Shown here piece after piece: positions 37,396 through 44,740 of a stretch of DNA of 64,000 nt. A program made the translations under genes and the position numbers. The notes below the pieces were generated by a model that worked only from the letters and a program-made list of their open reading frames with translations, was not told the origin of the DNA and did no database searches. The first letter of the stretch is position 1. The number at the start of each line of letters is the position of its first letter. The DNA is from Actinobacillus equuli (lineage in GTDB: Bacteria; Pseudomonadota; Gammaproteobacteria; Enterobacterales; Pasteurellaceae). The DNA lies in the NCBI RefSeq assembly GCF_900636745.1, contig NZ_LR134310.1, positions 1,294,501 through 1,358,500 on the forward strand, written 5' to 3'.

Positions 37396-37677
37396 AATTA
37401 CTCCTTGGTTGACATGAAGATAATTTAAATTAAAAAAGTGTAATCTAACGATTAAATTGAACGTCCGAAGCGGACGAATGAAAAGGCAGAAACCTTATTT
37501 TGACGAGCAGGAAAGCTCTGATTGAAAAAAATATAATCTAGATACTATCACAAAATAAGCAGTTTGAAAAATTAACGTGTTTTGCTGAATTTTTTTAACT
37601 TTTCAATTCTTATCAAACATTTATATATTTTATGTTATTTTTATTCTTGTTTTTTTGTCTCTGAGTTTGGAGGTTTT

Positions 37678-39486
37678 ATGGCAGCAGAAGGAGCAAGTCA
37701 ATTAACAAGTGTGGTGGCTTTATTGGGCGCGGCAATTATTGCCGTGCCGATTTTTAAGCGTATCGGTTTAGGTTCGGTATTAGGTTATTTAGCGGGGGGA
37801 CTAGCGATTGGTCCGTTCGGTTTGGGCTTATTTTCCGATCCGCATACCATTTTGCACATTGCCGAACTCGGTGTGGTAATGTTCCTGTTTTTAGTCGGAT
37901 TGGAAATGCAACCGGCGCATTTATGGGGCTTACGCAAATATATCTTCGGCTTAGGCAGCTTTCAGGTGGTTGGTGCGGCGATTGCGCTCACCGGTTTAGT
38001 GATGGCATTCGGTTATTCATGGCAAGTGGCATTTGTCAGTGCGGCAGGTTTCGTGTTGACCTCCACGGCGATTGTGATGCAAGTATTAAGCGAACGAGGC
38101 GAAATGACCTCTGAACGTGGTCGTAAAATGGTCTCCATCCTGTTATTCGAAGATATGTTAATTGTACCGTTATTGGCGGTTGTCGCTTTTCTCTCGCCAA
38201 TTCATTCAACAGAAAGCGCTAGCACGCCGATTTGGCAAAAAATTTCGATTGCCGTGTTTGCGATGGTTTTCTTATTTATTATCGGAACCAAGGTACTAAA
38301 TCCATTCTTTAAAATGCTGGCACGTACCAAAATCCGAGAAATGATGACCGCCGTAGCACTTTTCGTGGTGCTTGGCTCAGCGTTATTAATGGAAGTGAGC
38401 GGGCTTTCAGCAGCAATGGGGGCATTTGCTGCCGGCGTATTGCTTTCCACTTCCAGTTTCCGTCACCAATTAGAGGTGGATATCGACCCGTTTAAAGGCT
38501 TATTGCTAGGCTTATTTTTCCTTGCGGTCGGGATGTCGCTCGACTTAAATGTGGTGTGGGACAACTTAGGGCTGATTTTATCGGGTGTGGCATTAATGAT
38601 GTTGATTAAAGGTGGGGTGATTTTCTTAGTCGCTCGCCTTTCCGGCAGTAACAATTTAGACGCACACGACCGTGCAATCGTAATGGCGCAGGGTGGTGAA
38701 TTTGCGTTTGTATTATTTGCTGCAGCGCACGCCCAAAAAGTAATTGATGACACGGTACACGCCAATATGACGGCAATTGTGGTGCTATCGATGGTCTTCA
38801 CGCCGTTAATGATTATTGTGAGCCAGAAATTTATCGTGCCTCGTTTGCAAAAAATTGACGAAATCAAACCGCATGATCATATTGAAGAACAGAACCCGAT
38901 TATCTTGGTCGGCTTAGGTCGCTTCGGACAAGTGGTTAATCATTTATTACAAATGACAGGTTACCACCCGACTATTATTGAACTGAATCCAAAACTTATC
39001 GCTGCAATGAAAAAACGTGGCGTAAAAAGTTATTACGGTAACGGTGCTCACCCTGATTTACTTAAAGCGGCAGGCATTCAAACCGCACAAATGCTGATTG
39101 TGGCGATTGATAATCCGAAACAAACGTTAGAAATCGTGAAATACGCACGTAGTGTGAATCCACATATTAAAATCATCGCTCGTGCTTATGACCGTTACCA
39201 CGTTTACGACTTGGTACAATCCGGTGCGGATATTGAAGTGCGAGAAACCTTTGACGGGGCATTGCGTACCGGTAAACAAGCGCTACGAGAACTAGGCTTA
39301 GATGCGGATAAAGTGCATGAAATCGGTAATATGTACTTCGGCAAAGATCGCCATAGTGTGAAGCTTATGTCAGAAGTGTATGACCCAAAAATCGAACGTT
39401 TTAAAAACGAAGAAATGTATCGTATCGCTCTCGAACAAGACCAAGAAATTATGGCGGAAATCCAGAAGATTTTGGCGAGAGAGTAA
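37678..39486 (+). CDS. Glutathione-gated K+/H+ antiporter, KefB/KefC family
   Basis: 602 residues, the length of E. coli KefB. An N-terminal CPA2 antiporter domain of about twelve helices (about 8-380; GLEMQPAHLWGLRK, ALFVVLGSALLMEVSGLSAAMGAF, IDPFKGLLLGLFFLAVGMSLDL) is followed by a linker and an RCK/TrkA-N domain starting IILVGLGRFGQVVNHLL near 415. The ATG at 37678 is preceded by GGAGG; an in-frame ATG at 37582 has none and would add a hydrophobic leader. Kef systems release K+ during electrophile stress. No KefF/KefG partner is next to it. Confidence 0.92.
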   Translation: MAAEGASQLTSVVALLGAAIIAVPIFKRIGLGSVLGYLAGGLAIGPFGLGLFSDPHTILHIAELGVVMFLFLVGLEMQPAHLWGLRKYIFGLGSFQVVGAAIALTGLVMAFGYSWQVAFVSAAGFVLTSTAIVMQVLSERGEMTSERGRKMVSILLFEDMLIVPLLAVVAFLSPIHSTESASTPIWQKISIAVFAMVFLFIIGTKVLNPFFKMLARTKIREMMTAVALFVVLGSALLMEVSGLSAAMGAFAAGVLLSTSSFRHQLEVDIDPFKGLLLGLFFLAVGMSLDLNVVWDNLGLILSGVALMMLIKGGVIFLVARLSGSNNLDAHDRAIVMAQGGEFAFVLFAAAHAQKVIDDTVHANMTAIVVLSMVFTPLMIIVSQKFIVPRLQKIDEIKPHDHIEEQNPIILVGLGRFGQVVNHLLQMTGYHPTIIELNPKLIAAMKKRGVKSYYGNGAHPDLLKAAGIQTAQMLIVAIDNPKQTLEIVKYARSVNPHIKIIARAYDRYHVYDLVQSGADIEVRETFDGALRTGKQALRELGLDADKVHEIGNMYFGKDRHSVKLMSEVYDPKIERFKNEEMYRIALEQDQEIMAEIQKILARE

Positions 39487-39492
39487 CATTAA

Positions 39493-39539
39493 GCAAGCGG
39501 TTAAATTTTGCAAAAAGTTTGCGAATTTTGACCGCTTGT
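39493..39539. repeat. USS pair after the kef gene
   Basis: GCAAGCGGT and ACCGCTTGT with TTTTGCAAAAAGTTTGC between, seven bases after the stop. Confidence 0.8.
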
Positions 39540-39574
39540 TTTGCAATATCAAACTTAAAAATTACAGGAAAAAT

Positions 39575-40057
39575 ATGCAACACAACAAAATTCGACGTAA
39601 AGACCGAGCGGTGAATGATTATGAACAAATGCTTGAAATTATGCGCCAGTGCGATGTATGTCGATTGGGTTTTCAAGAAGAACAAGGGGTTTACATTCTG
39701 CCGCTCAACTTCGCCTTTAAGCAATTTGATGATCGCTTAGAGCTTTATTTTCACGGTCATCAAAAAGGTAAGAAGATCGATTTAATCAAACAACAAAAGA
39801 TTGTGGGCTTTCAAATGGATCGTAAACACGAACTGGTGACGGCAGAGATTGCTTGCCATTATTCTTTCCGCTATCAAAGTATTATCGGCAAGGGCGAAAT
39901 TTCTCTGATTGAAGAACGTTCGGAAAAAATCACGATTCTGCAATATTTAATGGAACATTACACCGGCAAATCCGATTGGCAGTTTGAGGAAAACGAACTG
40001 AACCGCATCGCCGTGATGAAACTAATTGTTACGGAATGGGCGTGTAAGGAACATTAA
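39575..40057 (+). CDS. Pyridoxamine-phosphate-oxidase-fold flavin-binding protein
   Basis: 160 residues. The fold family is suggested by MLEIMRQCDVCRLGFQEEQGVYILPLNFAF, the short beta-barrel entry of NimA-like/PNPOx-like proteins, then LYFHGHQKGKKIDLIKQQKIVGFQMD and SIIGKGEISLIEERSEK. Such proteins bind FMN or heme and reduce or sequester small molecules. The ATG at 39575 has CAGGA 6 bases before it; the open frame extends further upstream through the USS pair but has no good start there. No partner gene evident. Confidence 0.78.
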   Translation: MQHNKIRRKDRAVNDYEQMLEIMRQCDVCRLGFQEEQGVYILPLNFAFKQFDDRLELYFHGHQKGKKIDLIKQQKIVGFQMDRKHELVTAEIACHYSFRYQSIIGKGEISLIEERSEKITILQYLMEHYTGKSDWQFEENELNRIAVMKLIVTEWACKEH

Positions 40058-40059
40058 TG

Positions 40060-40106
40060 ACAAGCGGTTAAATTTTGCAAAAAATTTGTGAAATTTAACC
40101 GCTTGT
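40060..40106. repeat. USS pair between converging genes
   Basis: ACAAGCGGTTAAATTT and AAATTTAACCGCTTGT form a perfect 16-bp stem between the PNPOx-fold gene and acpH. Confidence 0.85.
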
Positions 40107-40113
40107 TTGCTGT

Positions 40114-40725
40114 TTACTGGTTCAACAATGCTAAATATTTGCGCAAACTTTCCTGTTTGGTGTAGCTAAATTCTTGTATCGCCAACGTTTCCAGTTCTAC
40201 ATAGTGCTTTTTTAGCACATCTCCTGCTGAACGCAGTACCTCGCCACGTGTGATACGCTGCGCCATTCCTGTAAATACTCGGTCAGTTAAAAAATCAACG
40301 TCAGCGTAGTGAGACAAGGCTCGGTTCTGTGCCAACCAATTAAATAGCGAGGAGAAACCTTGTGGGAAAATCGGTTGATGTTGAATAATGTTATCCAGAA
40401 TGTCGGTTTCAACTTGTGCCAGTTCTTGCCCAAACAAGCGATTAAAATTTTTCGCGATAAAGTGGTCAATCACAATATCCGACACAATCCCTTTAAATCG
40501 CCCCAATTCTTCGGCAAGTAACGGATTGAGGAAGTTTTCTCGTCGATCTGTTGTGCTATCGATCAAACGATGTAGCCTTACCCCGTTTTGAATATGACTT
40601 GCTACCGCTAAATTCTCAACTCGCCCCTTATAAAAATCACCGGCAAAATTACCAAATAAGGTATGGCTATTCGGCATTATTTTGTCTAACTCAAAGGAAA
40701 TCATACTGTGGGCAAGAAAGTTCAT
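40114..40725 (-). CDS. acpH: Acyl carrier protein phosphodiesterase
   Basis: 203 residues (E. coli AcpH 193). It begins MNFLAHSMISFELD, and FGNFAGDFYKGR, HIQNGVRLHRLIDS and DIVIDHFIAKNF supply the His/Asp metal ligands of this HD-like hydrolase family (DUF479). The enzyme removes the phosphopantetheine arm from acyl carrier protein. Monocistronic. Confidence 0.9.
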   Translation of the reverse strand: MNFLAHSMISFELDKIMPNSHTLFGNFAGDFYKGRVENLAVASHIQNGVRLHRLIDSTTDRRENFLNPLLAEELGRFKGIVSDIVIDHFIAKNFNRLFGQELAQVETDILDNIIQHQPIFPQGFSSLFNWLAQNRALSHYADVDFLTDRVFTGMAQRITRGEVLRSAGDVLKKHYVELETLAIQEFSYTKQESLRKYLALLNQ

Positions 40726-40802
40726 GGCGGCTCGCTATAACTATTTATCATCAGCGCATCATAGCTTAGTTAGTAGAATAAAGAAATTGGACGAAGAGAG
40801 AT

Positions 40803-40830
40803 AAAAAACCGCACTTGGGACAGTGCGGTA
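40803..40830 (-). terminator. Terminator after the alcohol dehydrogenase, containing an Hin-type USS
   Basis: ACCGCAC / GTGCGGT stem, with a T-run on the minus strand. Bases 40808-40816 are the exact reverse complement of AAGTGCGGT, the Haemophilus-type uptake core, unlike the Apl-type cores elsewhere in the window. Confidence 0.7.
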
Positions 40831-40875
40831 AGTTTGGGGGGAGTATTTTATGTAGTAATTGCACGAATCCATCGT

Positions 40876-40900
40876 AGGGGTGGGTCAGTACCCGCCCGAA
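40876..40900. repeat. Palindromic CCCGCCCGAAT element
   Basis: GGGTGGGT and ACCCGCCC flank CAGT, followed by GAAT. A related element with the same ACCCGCCCGAAT end occurs at 50896-50919. Confidence 0.5.
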
Positions 40901-40906
40901 TTTGGA

Positions 40907-41965
40907 TTACGCTTTCAATGATTGCATATCAATCACGAAGCGGTATTTCACGTCTGATTTGAGCATACGTTCGTAAGCGTGGTTGATGTCTTGAATGTTG
41001 ATCATCTCCACGTCCGGCACGATATTGTGTTCGCCACAGAAATCTAGCATTTCTTGCGTTTCTTTAATGCCGCCAATCATTGAACCTGCAATTGAGCGTC
41101 TGCCTAATACGAGTGGTACGGTCGTGATGCTTGGATCAAGATCGCCGATTAAACCTACTAATACAAGCGTGCCGCTGATTGCTAAGGTTGGTACGTAAGG
41201 TTTGAGGTCGTGTGTATAAGGTACGGTATCAATAATGACATCGAAGGTATTAGCAACCGACTTCATTTGTTCTTCATCAGTTGAAATCACTACACGACTT
41301 GCGCCTAAACGGTGAGCGTCTTCTTCTTTACCCGGTGAGCGTGTAAATAACGTCACTTCTGCACCTAATGCGTGTGCCAGTTTGATTGCCATATGACCTA
41401 AGCCACCTAAACCGACAACCGCCACTTTTGATCCTTTACCTACGTTCCAATGACGCAATGGCGACCAAGTGGTGATACCTGCGCAAAGTAATGGGGCAAC
41501 CGCTTTAGTATCTAGATTTTCCGGTACGCTTAGCACGAAGTTTTCGGTTACTACGATTTTTTCGCTGTAACCACCGAAGGTCGGCATATTGTCGCCAAAA
41601 CGGTCTGTATCGCAATAGGTTTGTACTGCGGTATGATCGCAGTATTGCTCTAAGCCTTGTTCACAAGGGTGACAATGGCGGCAGCTATCTACGATACAAC
41701 CTACTCCTACTAAATCGCCTACTTTAAATTTACTGACTTTATTACCTACACGGCTGACACGCCCGATAATTTCGTGACCAGGTACAACCGGATACATTGA
41801 TACTCCCCAGTCATTACGCGCTTGGTGTAAATCTGAGTGGCATACGCCGCAGTAAAGAATATCAATTTCCACATCATCTTCACGCACATCACGGCGTTCA
41901 AAAGTGTGTGGAACGAGAGGAGATTTCGGATCTAAGGCAGCAAAGCCTTTTACTTTGAATGTCAT
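40907..41965 (-). CDS. Zinc-dependent NAD(P) alcohol dehydrogenase, YahK-like
   Basis: 352 residues of the cinnamyl-alcohol-dehydrogenase-like branch. Catalytic zinc ligands are in CGVCHSDLHQ (Cys38) and GHEIIGRV; the structural zinc site is CxxC-rich (CRHCHPCEQGLEQYC); the cofactor-binding loop is VVGLGGLGHMAIKLA. YahK of E. coli reduces a range of aldehydes with NADPH, and the same is inferred here. Lies 76 bases after the nitroreductase gene, with a terminator between, so the two are separate transcripts. Confidence 0.9.
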   Translation of the reverse strand: MTFKVKGFAALDPKSPLVPHTFERRDVREDDVEIDILYCGVCHSDLHQARNDWGVSMYPVVPGHEIIGRVSRVGNKVSKFKVGDLVGVGCIVDSCRHCHPCEQGLEQYCDHTAVQTYCDTDRFGDNMPTFGGYSEKIVVTENFVLSVPENLDTKAVAPLLCAGITTWSPLRHWNVGKGSKVAVVGLGGLGHMAIKLAHALGAEVTLFTRSPGKEEDAHRLGASRVVISTDEEQMKSVANTFDVIIDTVPYTHDLKPYVPTLAISGTLVLVGLIGDLDPSITTVPLVLGRRSIAGSMIGGIKETQEMLDFCGEHNIVPDVEMINIQDINHAYERMLKSDVKYRFVIDMQSLKA

Positions 41966-42002
41966 AGTGTGTTCCTTTTTTGCGTTTAGAGTACCAATAA
42001 AA

Positions 42003-42037
42003 AGGCGGTGTAAAAATTAGGCTTTTTTACACCGCTT
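42003..42037 (-). terminator. Terminator after the nitroreductase gene
   Basis: GCGGTGTAAAAA / TTTTTACACCGC stem, followed on the minus strand by CTTTTTATT. The upper arm begins with ACAAGCGGTG, so a USS is part of it. Confidence 0.8.
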
Positions 42038-42041
42038 GTGG

Positions 42042-42704
42042 TTATTTAATCCAGCTTACGATTTCGCTGATTGGTTTACGTGATTTCGGTGCAATTTCAC
42101 CGGCACGATAACCAAAAGTTGCCATCACAGAAACGCCGTATTCATTTGGATCGAATGCGCCTGCCTCGGCAAGAATTTGATTTACCGCATCATAGTTGAA
42201 ACCTTCGATTGGGCAGCTATCAATACCAATCATCGCCGCACCGCTCATCATATTACCTAATGCGATGTAGGTTTGTTTTGAGCACCAGTCGAATAACGCA
42301 CGCTCATTGCCGGCAATTTTGATATCTTGTTCGTGGAATTGTTTATATAACGCTAAAGTTTTTTCCATTTCTTCAGCAGTTAAACCACGTTGTTCAAGTG
42401 CTTTTTTGAAGTAGTCGCTGTCGTGGCTTGCATTTTTCTTGGCAAGTAACACCACTAAATGGCTTGCCGCATCCAATTGTGACGCCATACCCCATGCAAC
42501 CGGTTTTAATTTGTTACGTAATTCTTGGTTTTGAATCACTACAAATTTCCACGGTTCAGAACCGACAGAACTTGGTGAAAGGCGAGCTAATTCTAAAATA
42601 TAAGCAAAATCTTCATCACTGATTTTTTTAGACGCATCATAGTTACGTGTTGCACGACGGTATTTGAAAGCTTCTAAGACATTTTCTTTTTGGATATTAA
42701 ACAT
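42042..42704 (-). CDS. NAD(P)H-dependent nitroreductase family oxidoreductase
   Basis: 220-residue FMN protein of the nitroreductase fold: FKYRRATRNYDASKKIS near residue 15, LARLSPSSVGSEPWKFVVI for FMN binding, then IALGNMMSGAAMIGIDSCPIEGFN and ATFGYRAGEIAPKSRK at the C-terminus. It resembles NfsB/YdgI-type enzymes. The ATG at 42702-42704 has AAGGAAG 5 bases upstream; a longer in-frame start at 42824 lacks family similarity. Substrate not known. Confidence 0.88.
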   Translation of the reverse strand: MFNIQKENVLEAFKYRRATRNYDASKKISDEDFAYILELARLSPSSVGSEPWKFVVIQNQELRNKLKPVAWGMASQLDAASHLVVLLAKKNASHDSDYFKKALEQRGLTAEEMEKTLALYKQFHEQDIKIAGNERALFDWCSKQTYIALGNMMSGAAMIGIDSCPIEGFNYDAVNQILAEAGAFDPNEYGVSVMATFGYRAGEIAPKSRKPISEIVSWIK

Positions 42705-42878
42705 AAAACTTCCTTCTAGTAAATTTTGTGATAGCGATAACTTTATCATTATCATCATTCGACAAATCGTACAGATCCTAATCATCTCTAGATATAAAAT
42801 CCAATCACTATTTGTTATATGCAATATAAATAGATTTGATATAAGAAGGGGTTAGAGAAAGGAATGTAGAAAAAAATT

Positions 42879-42929
42879 AGCGGTTTAATTTCACTCAATT
42901 TTTGCAAATATAAGTGAAATTAAACCGCT
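42879..42929. repeat. USS-like inverted repeat, 17-bp stem
   Basis: AGCGGTTTAATTTCACT and AGTGAAATTAAACCGCT match exactly around TTTTTGCAAATAT, behind the XRE gene. The left core lacks the leading ACA, so this is a degenerate USS pair that can still terminate. Confidence 0.7.
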
Positions 42930-42952
42930 TGGTGAACGAGAAAATTTTATTA

Positions 42953-43261
42953 TTAGAGGCGGTAAATCACAGATTTACCAGTAGGCAGCGAAACTGCCAA
43001 ATGGATTTTGCCACCGATTGCATCAATGTAACGTTGGATGGAGGATAACTTGATATCATTACCTCGTTTTTCCAACGCAACGACAGACGGTTGGCTAATA
43101 TTGAGTTTATGGGCGAGTTCTTGTTGAGTTATTTGTAGTTCTTCACGTAAATGACTCAATTTGAGCTCGACATTTACTTCAGCCAAGGTTTGGCGAAGTT
43201 TAAGTTTCTTATCTTCGGGAGAACGTTGTTCAAGTACTGCATCCAGATTTGTTTCTTTCAT
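42953..43261 (-). CDS. XRE-family regulator, orphan antitoxin-like
   Basis: 102 residues with a Cro/C1 helix-turn-helix at about 39-90 (LQITQQELAHKLNISQPSVVALEKRG), then IQRYIDAIGGKIHLAVSLPTGKSVIYRL, a tail typical of HigA-like antitoxins. No toxin gene is found on either side: the 257 bases upstream (43262-43518) hold only a 22-codon open stretch without a start. It could be a free-standing regulator or what is left of a toxin-antitoxin pair. Confidence 0.8.
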   Translation of the reverse strand: MKETNLDAVLEQRSPEDKKLKLRQTLAEVNVELKLSHLREELQITQQELAHKLNISQPSVVALEKRGNDIKLSSIQRYIDAIGGKIHLAVSLPTGKSVIYRL

Positions 43262-43518
43262 TTTGGACCTCGTTGTTATACTGCGACCAGTCGATGAATG
43301 GCAAACAGTTTACTTAAAGCATAACCATAACGAATAATGGTTAATATTGCATTTCGTAATCATTGCTTTTTCGATCTATATCGCATAAATATGAGAATGT
43401 ACTTGATTTTTTAGAAAAGTCAAGTTTTGTAATTTAAAGTCAAAAAGATTCTATTAAGTATTGGTTGGTTTAGATATGTTGGGATTGAAGGGAATATTGG
43501 TAAATCTATAGTAAGGAT

Positions 43519-44025
43519 TTAGTCAATTAAACAACGTCTGACCACTTGTTGTAGTAGCTCAACCATTTGTTCAGGGCTTTCGTTTCTACCTCTTTTGACC
43601 CATTCGTCTAATGCACCGAAGCAAATCCCCATCATCATTGAATTTTGAAATGCTTCCCGGTTTGTTTGTTCCGGTTTAGCGCCGATCGTACAGGCAAAGT
43701 ATTGTAAAAAGAGGTGTGAGAGATTTTGTGAATAAAGGAGATCTAAAATATCACCTAACTCATCAGTTACTTTAAATAAACCGATTAAACGTTCCCGCAC
43801 ATTGGTTGCGTTCAAATTGGCAAAGGTAGCAATAGAACGTTCGTGCATATGCTTAATTAAAACATCTTCTTTTGATTCGAAGTTGCGATAAAACGAAATG
43901 CGACTGACGCCTGCCAAGTTAGTCAGCTCGGTAATACTGATTGCATAAAAATCTTTCTTTTGCATTAAACGAAGGAGTGCCTCGGTAATACTTTCCTTCA
44001 CTACGCAATTCACAGTTTTTTTCAT
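43519..44025 (-). CDS. TetR-family transcriptional regulator
   Basis: 168 residues. The N-terminal helix-turn-helix is clear: ITEALLRLMQKKDFYAISITELTNLAGVSRISFYRNFESKEDVL (about 12-55). The C-terminal ligand domain shows no recognised subtype. It is divergent from the glycine-zipper protein gene, 272 bases away, which is its most likely target besides itself. Confidence 0.85.
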   Translation of the reverse strand: MKKTVNCVVKESITEALLRLMQKKDFYAISITELTNLAGVSRISFYRNFESKEDVLIKHMHERSIATFANLNATNVRERLIGLFKVTDELGDILDLLYSQNLSHLFLQYFACTIGAKPEQTNREAFQNSMMMGICFGALDEWVKRGRNESPEQMVELLQQVVRRCLID

Positions 44026-44297
44026 AATTATTATCAGTTCCTTATCTTGCTTGTGTTAGAGGCAAATCAAAAGATGAAGTTCTCTGCTTTACAAAAAAGT
44101 GAGCAGTTGCATATAGATAATACAAACGCAAAAAGTTCAAAAATTTTTTACCGCTGTTACAAATCTATCTTATTGTTTCAGTTAGCTTTTCCAGGCTTGA
44201 CGAGTTTAAGACCAATATTGAAAATACGCCTCGGAAATGGATTTACTATGTTTATTTATTTTTTCACAGACTTAAAATTGAAAATTCGAGGTAATTT

Positions 44298-44675
44298 ATG
44301 AAATCAGTAATGATCAAAGGCTTAATGATTGCCTTATTATCTACGTCGATTACGGCACATGCTTTAAGTCGTTCACAACATGATACTGCTGTAGGAGCGG
44401 TGCTAGGCGGAGTTGCTGGCGCAGTTGCAGGGCAAGATATCACTTCAACGGTTGCCGGTGCGGCATTGGGTGGTGTGGTTGGTAGCCAATGGAATGCGCA
44501 TAAAATCGAAAAAGAGCGTGATGAACGTTATCGTTCTGAACGATACCATAAAAGACATTCTCATGCTGGGTGCTGTTATAAGAAGCATCATAAACATAAA
44601 GTAGGTCATCGATATTACGGTCATCATCGCTGGCATTATAAAAAACATCGCCGCCATGATGACGACGATGATTAA
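44298..44675 (+). CDS. Glycine-zipper envelope protein with His-rich, poly-Asp tail
   Basis: 125 residues. A signal peptide MKSVMIKGLMIALLSTSITAHA is followed by a glycine-zipper segment (AVGAVLGGVAGAVAG and AGAALGGVVGS, about 32-65) of the 17-kDa/YMGG-like type that inserts in membranes. From about residue 75 the chain is rich in His, Lys, Arg and Tyr (HSHAG, KHHKHK, HHRWHYKKHRRH) with a Cys-Cys pair and ends in five Asp. The tail suggests metal or polyanion binding; this is inference. No strong ribosome-binding site beyond GAGG 7 bases upstream. Confidence 0.8.
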   Translation: MKSVMIKGLMIALLSTSITAHALSRSQHDTAVGAVLGGVAGAVAGQDITSTVAGAALGGVVGSQWNAHKIEKERDERYRSERYHKRHSHAGCCYKKHHKHKVGHRYYGHHRWHYKKHRRHDDDDD

Positions 44676-44685
44676 TTAAGATTGT

Positions 44686-44729
44686 AAGCGGTCAAATTTG
44701 CAAAATTTTCTGCAAATTTGACCGTTTGT
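44686..44729. repeat. USS pair between converging genes
   Basis: AAGCGGTCAAATTTGCAAA and TGCAAATTTGACCGTTTGT pair between the glycine-zipper gene and the lipoprotein gene. The right core has one change. Confidence 0.75.
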
Positions 44730-44740
44730 TTTATTAGTTG

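Noticed and set aside
39380..39574. Longer start for the PNPOx-fold gene, running back into the end of the kef gene
   Set aside because: The extra 65 codons overlap the kef coding end in another frame and the USS pair; the ATG at 39575 has a ribosome-binding site and opens the conserved domain.
43262..43340. C-terminal remnant of a RelE/HigB toxin before the XRE gene
   Set aside because: The open stretch has only 22 codons, no start, and no convincing toxin motif; kept only as a possibility in the findings.
44047..44301. 84-codon open frame between the TetR and glycine-zipper genes
   Set aside because: It has no good ribosome-binding site, no recognisable domain, and fills a divergent promoter region; taken as chance.
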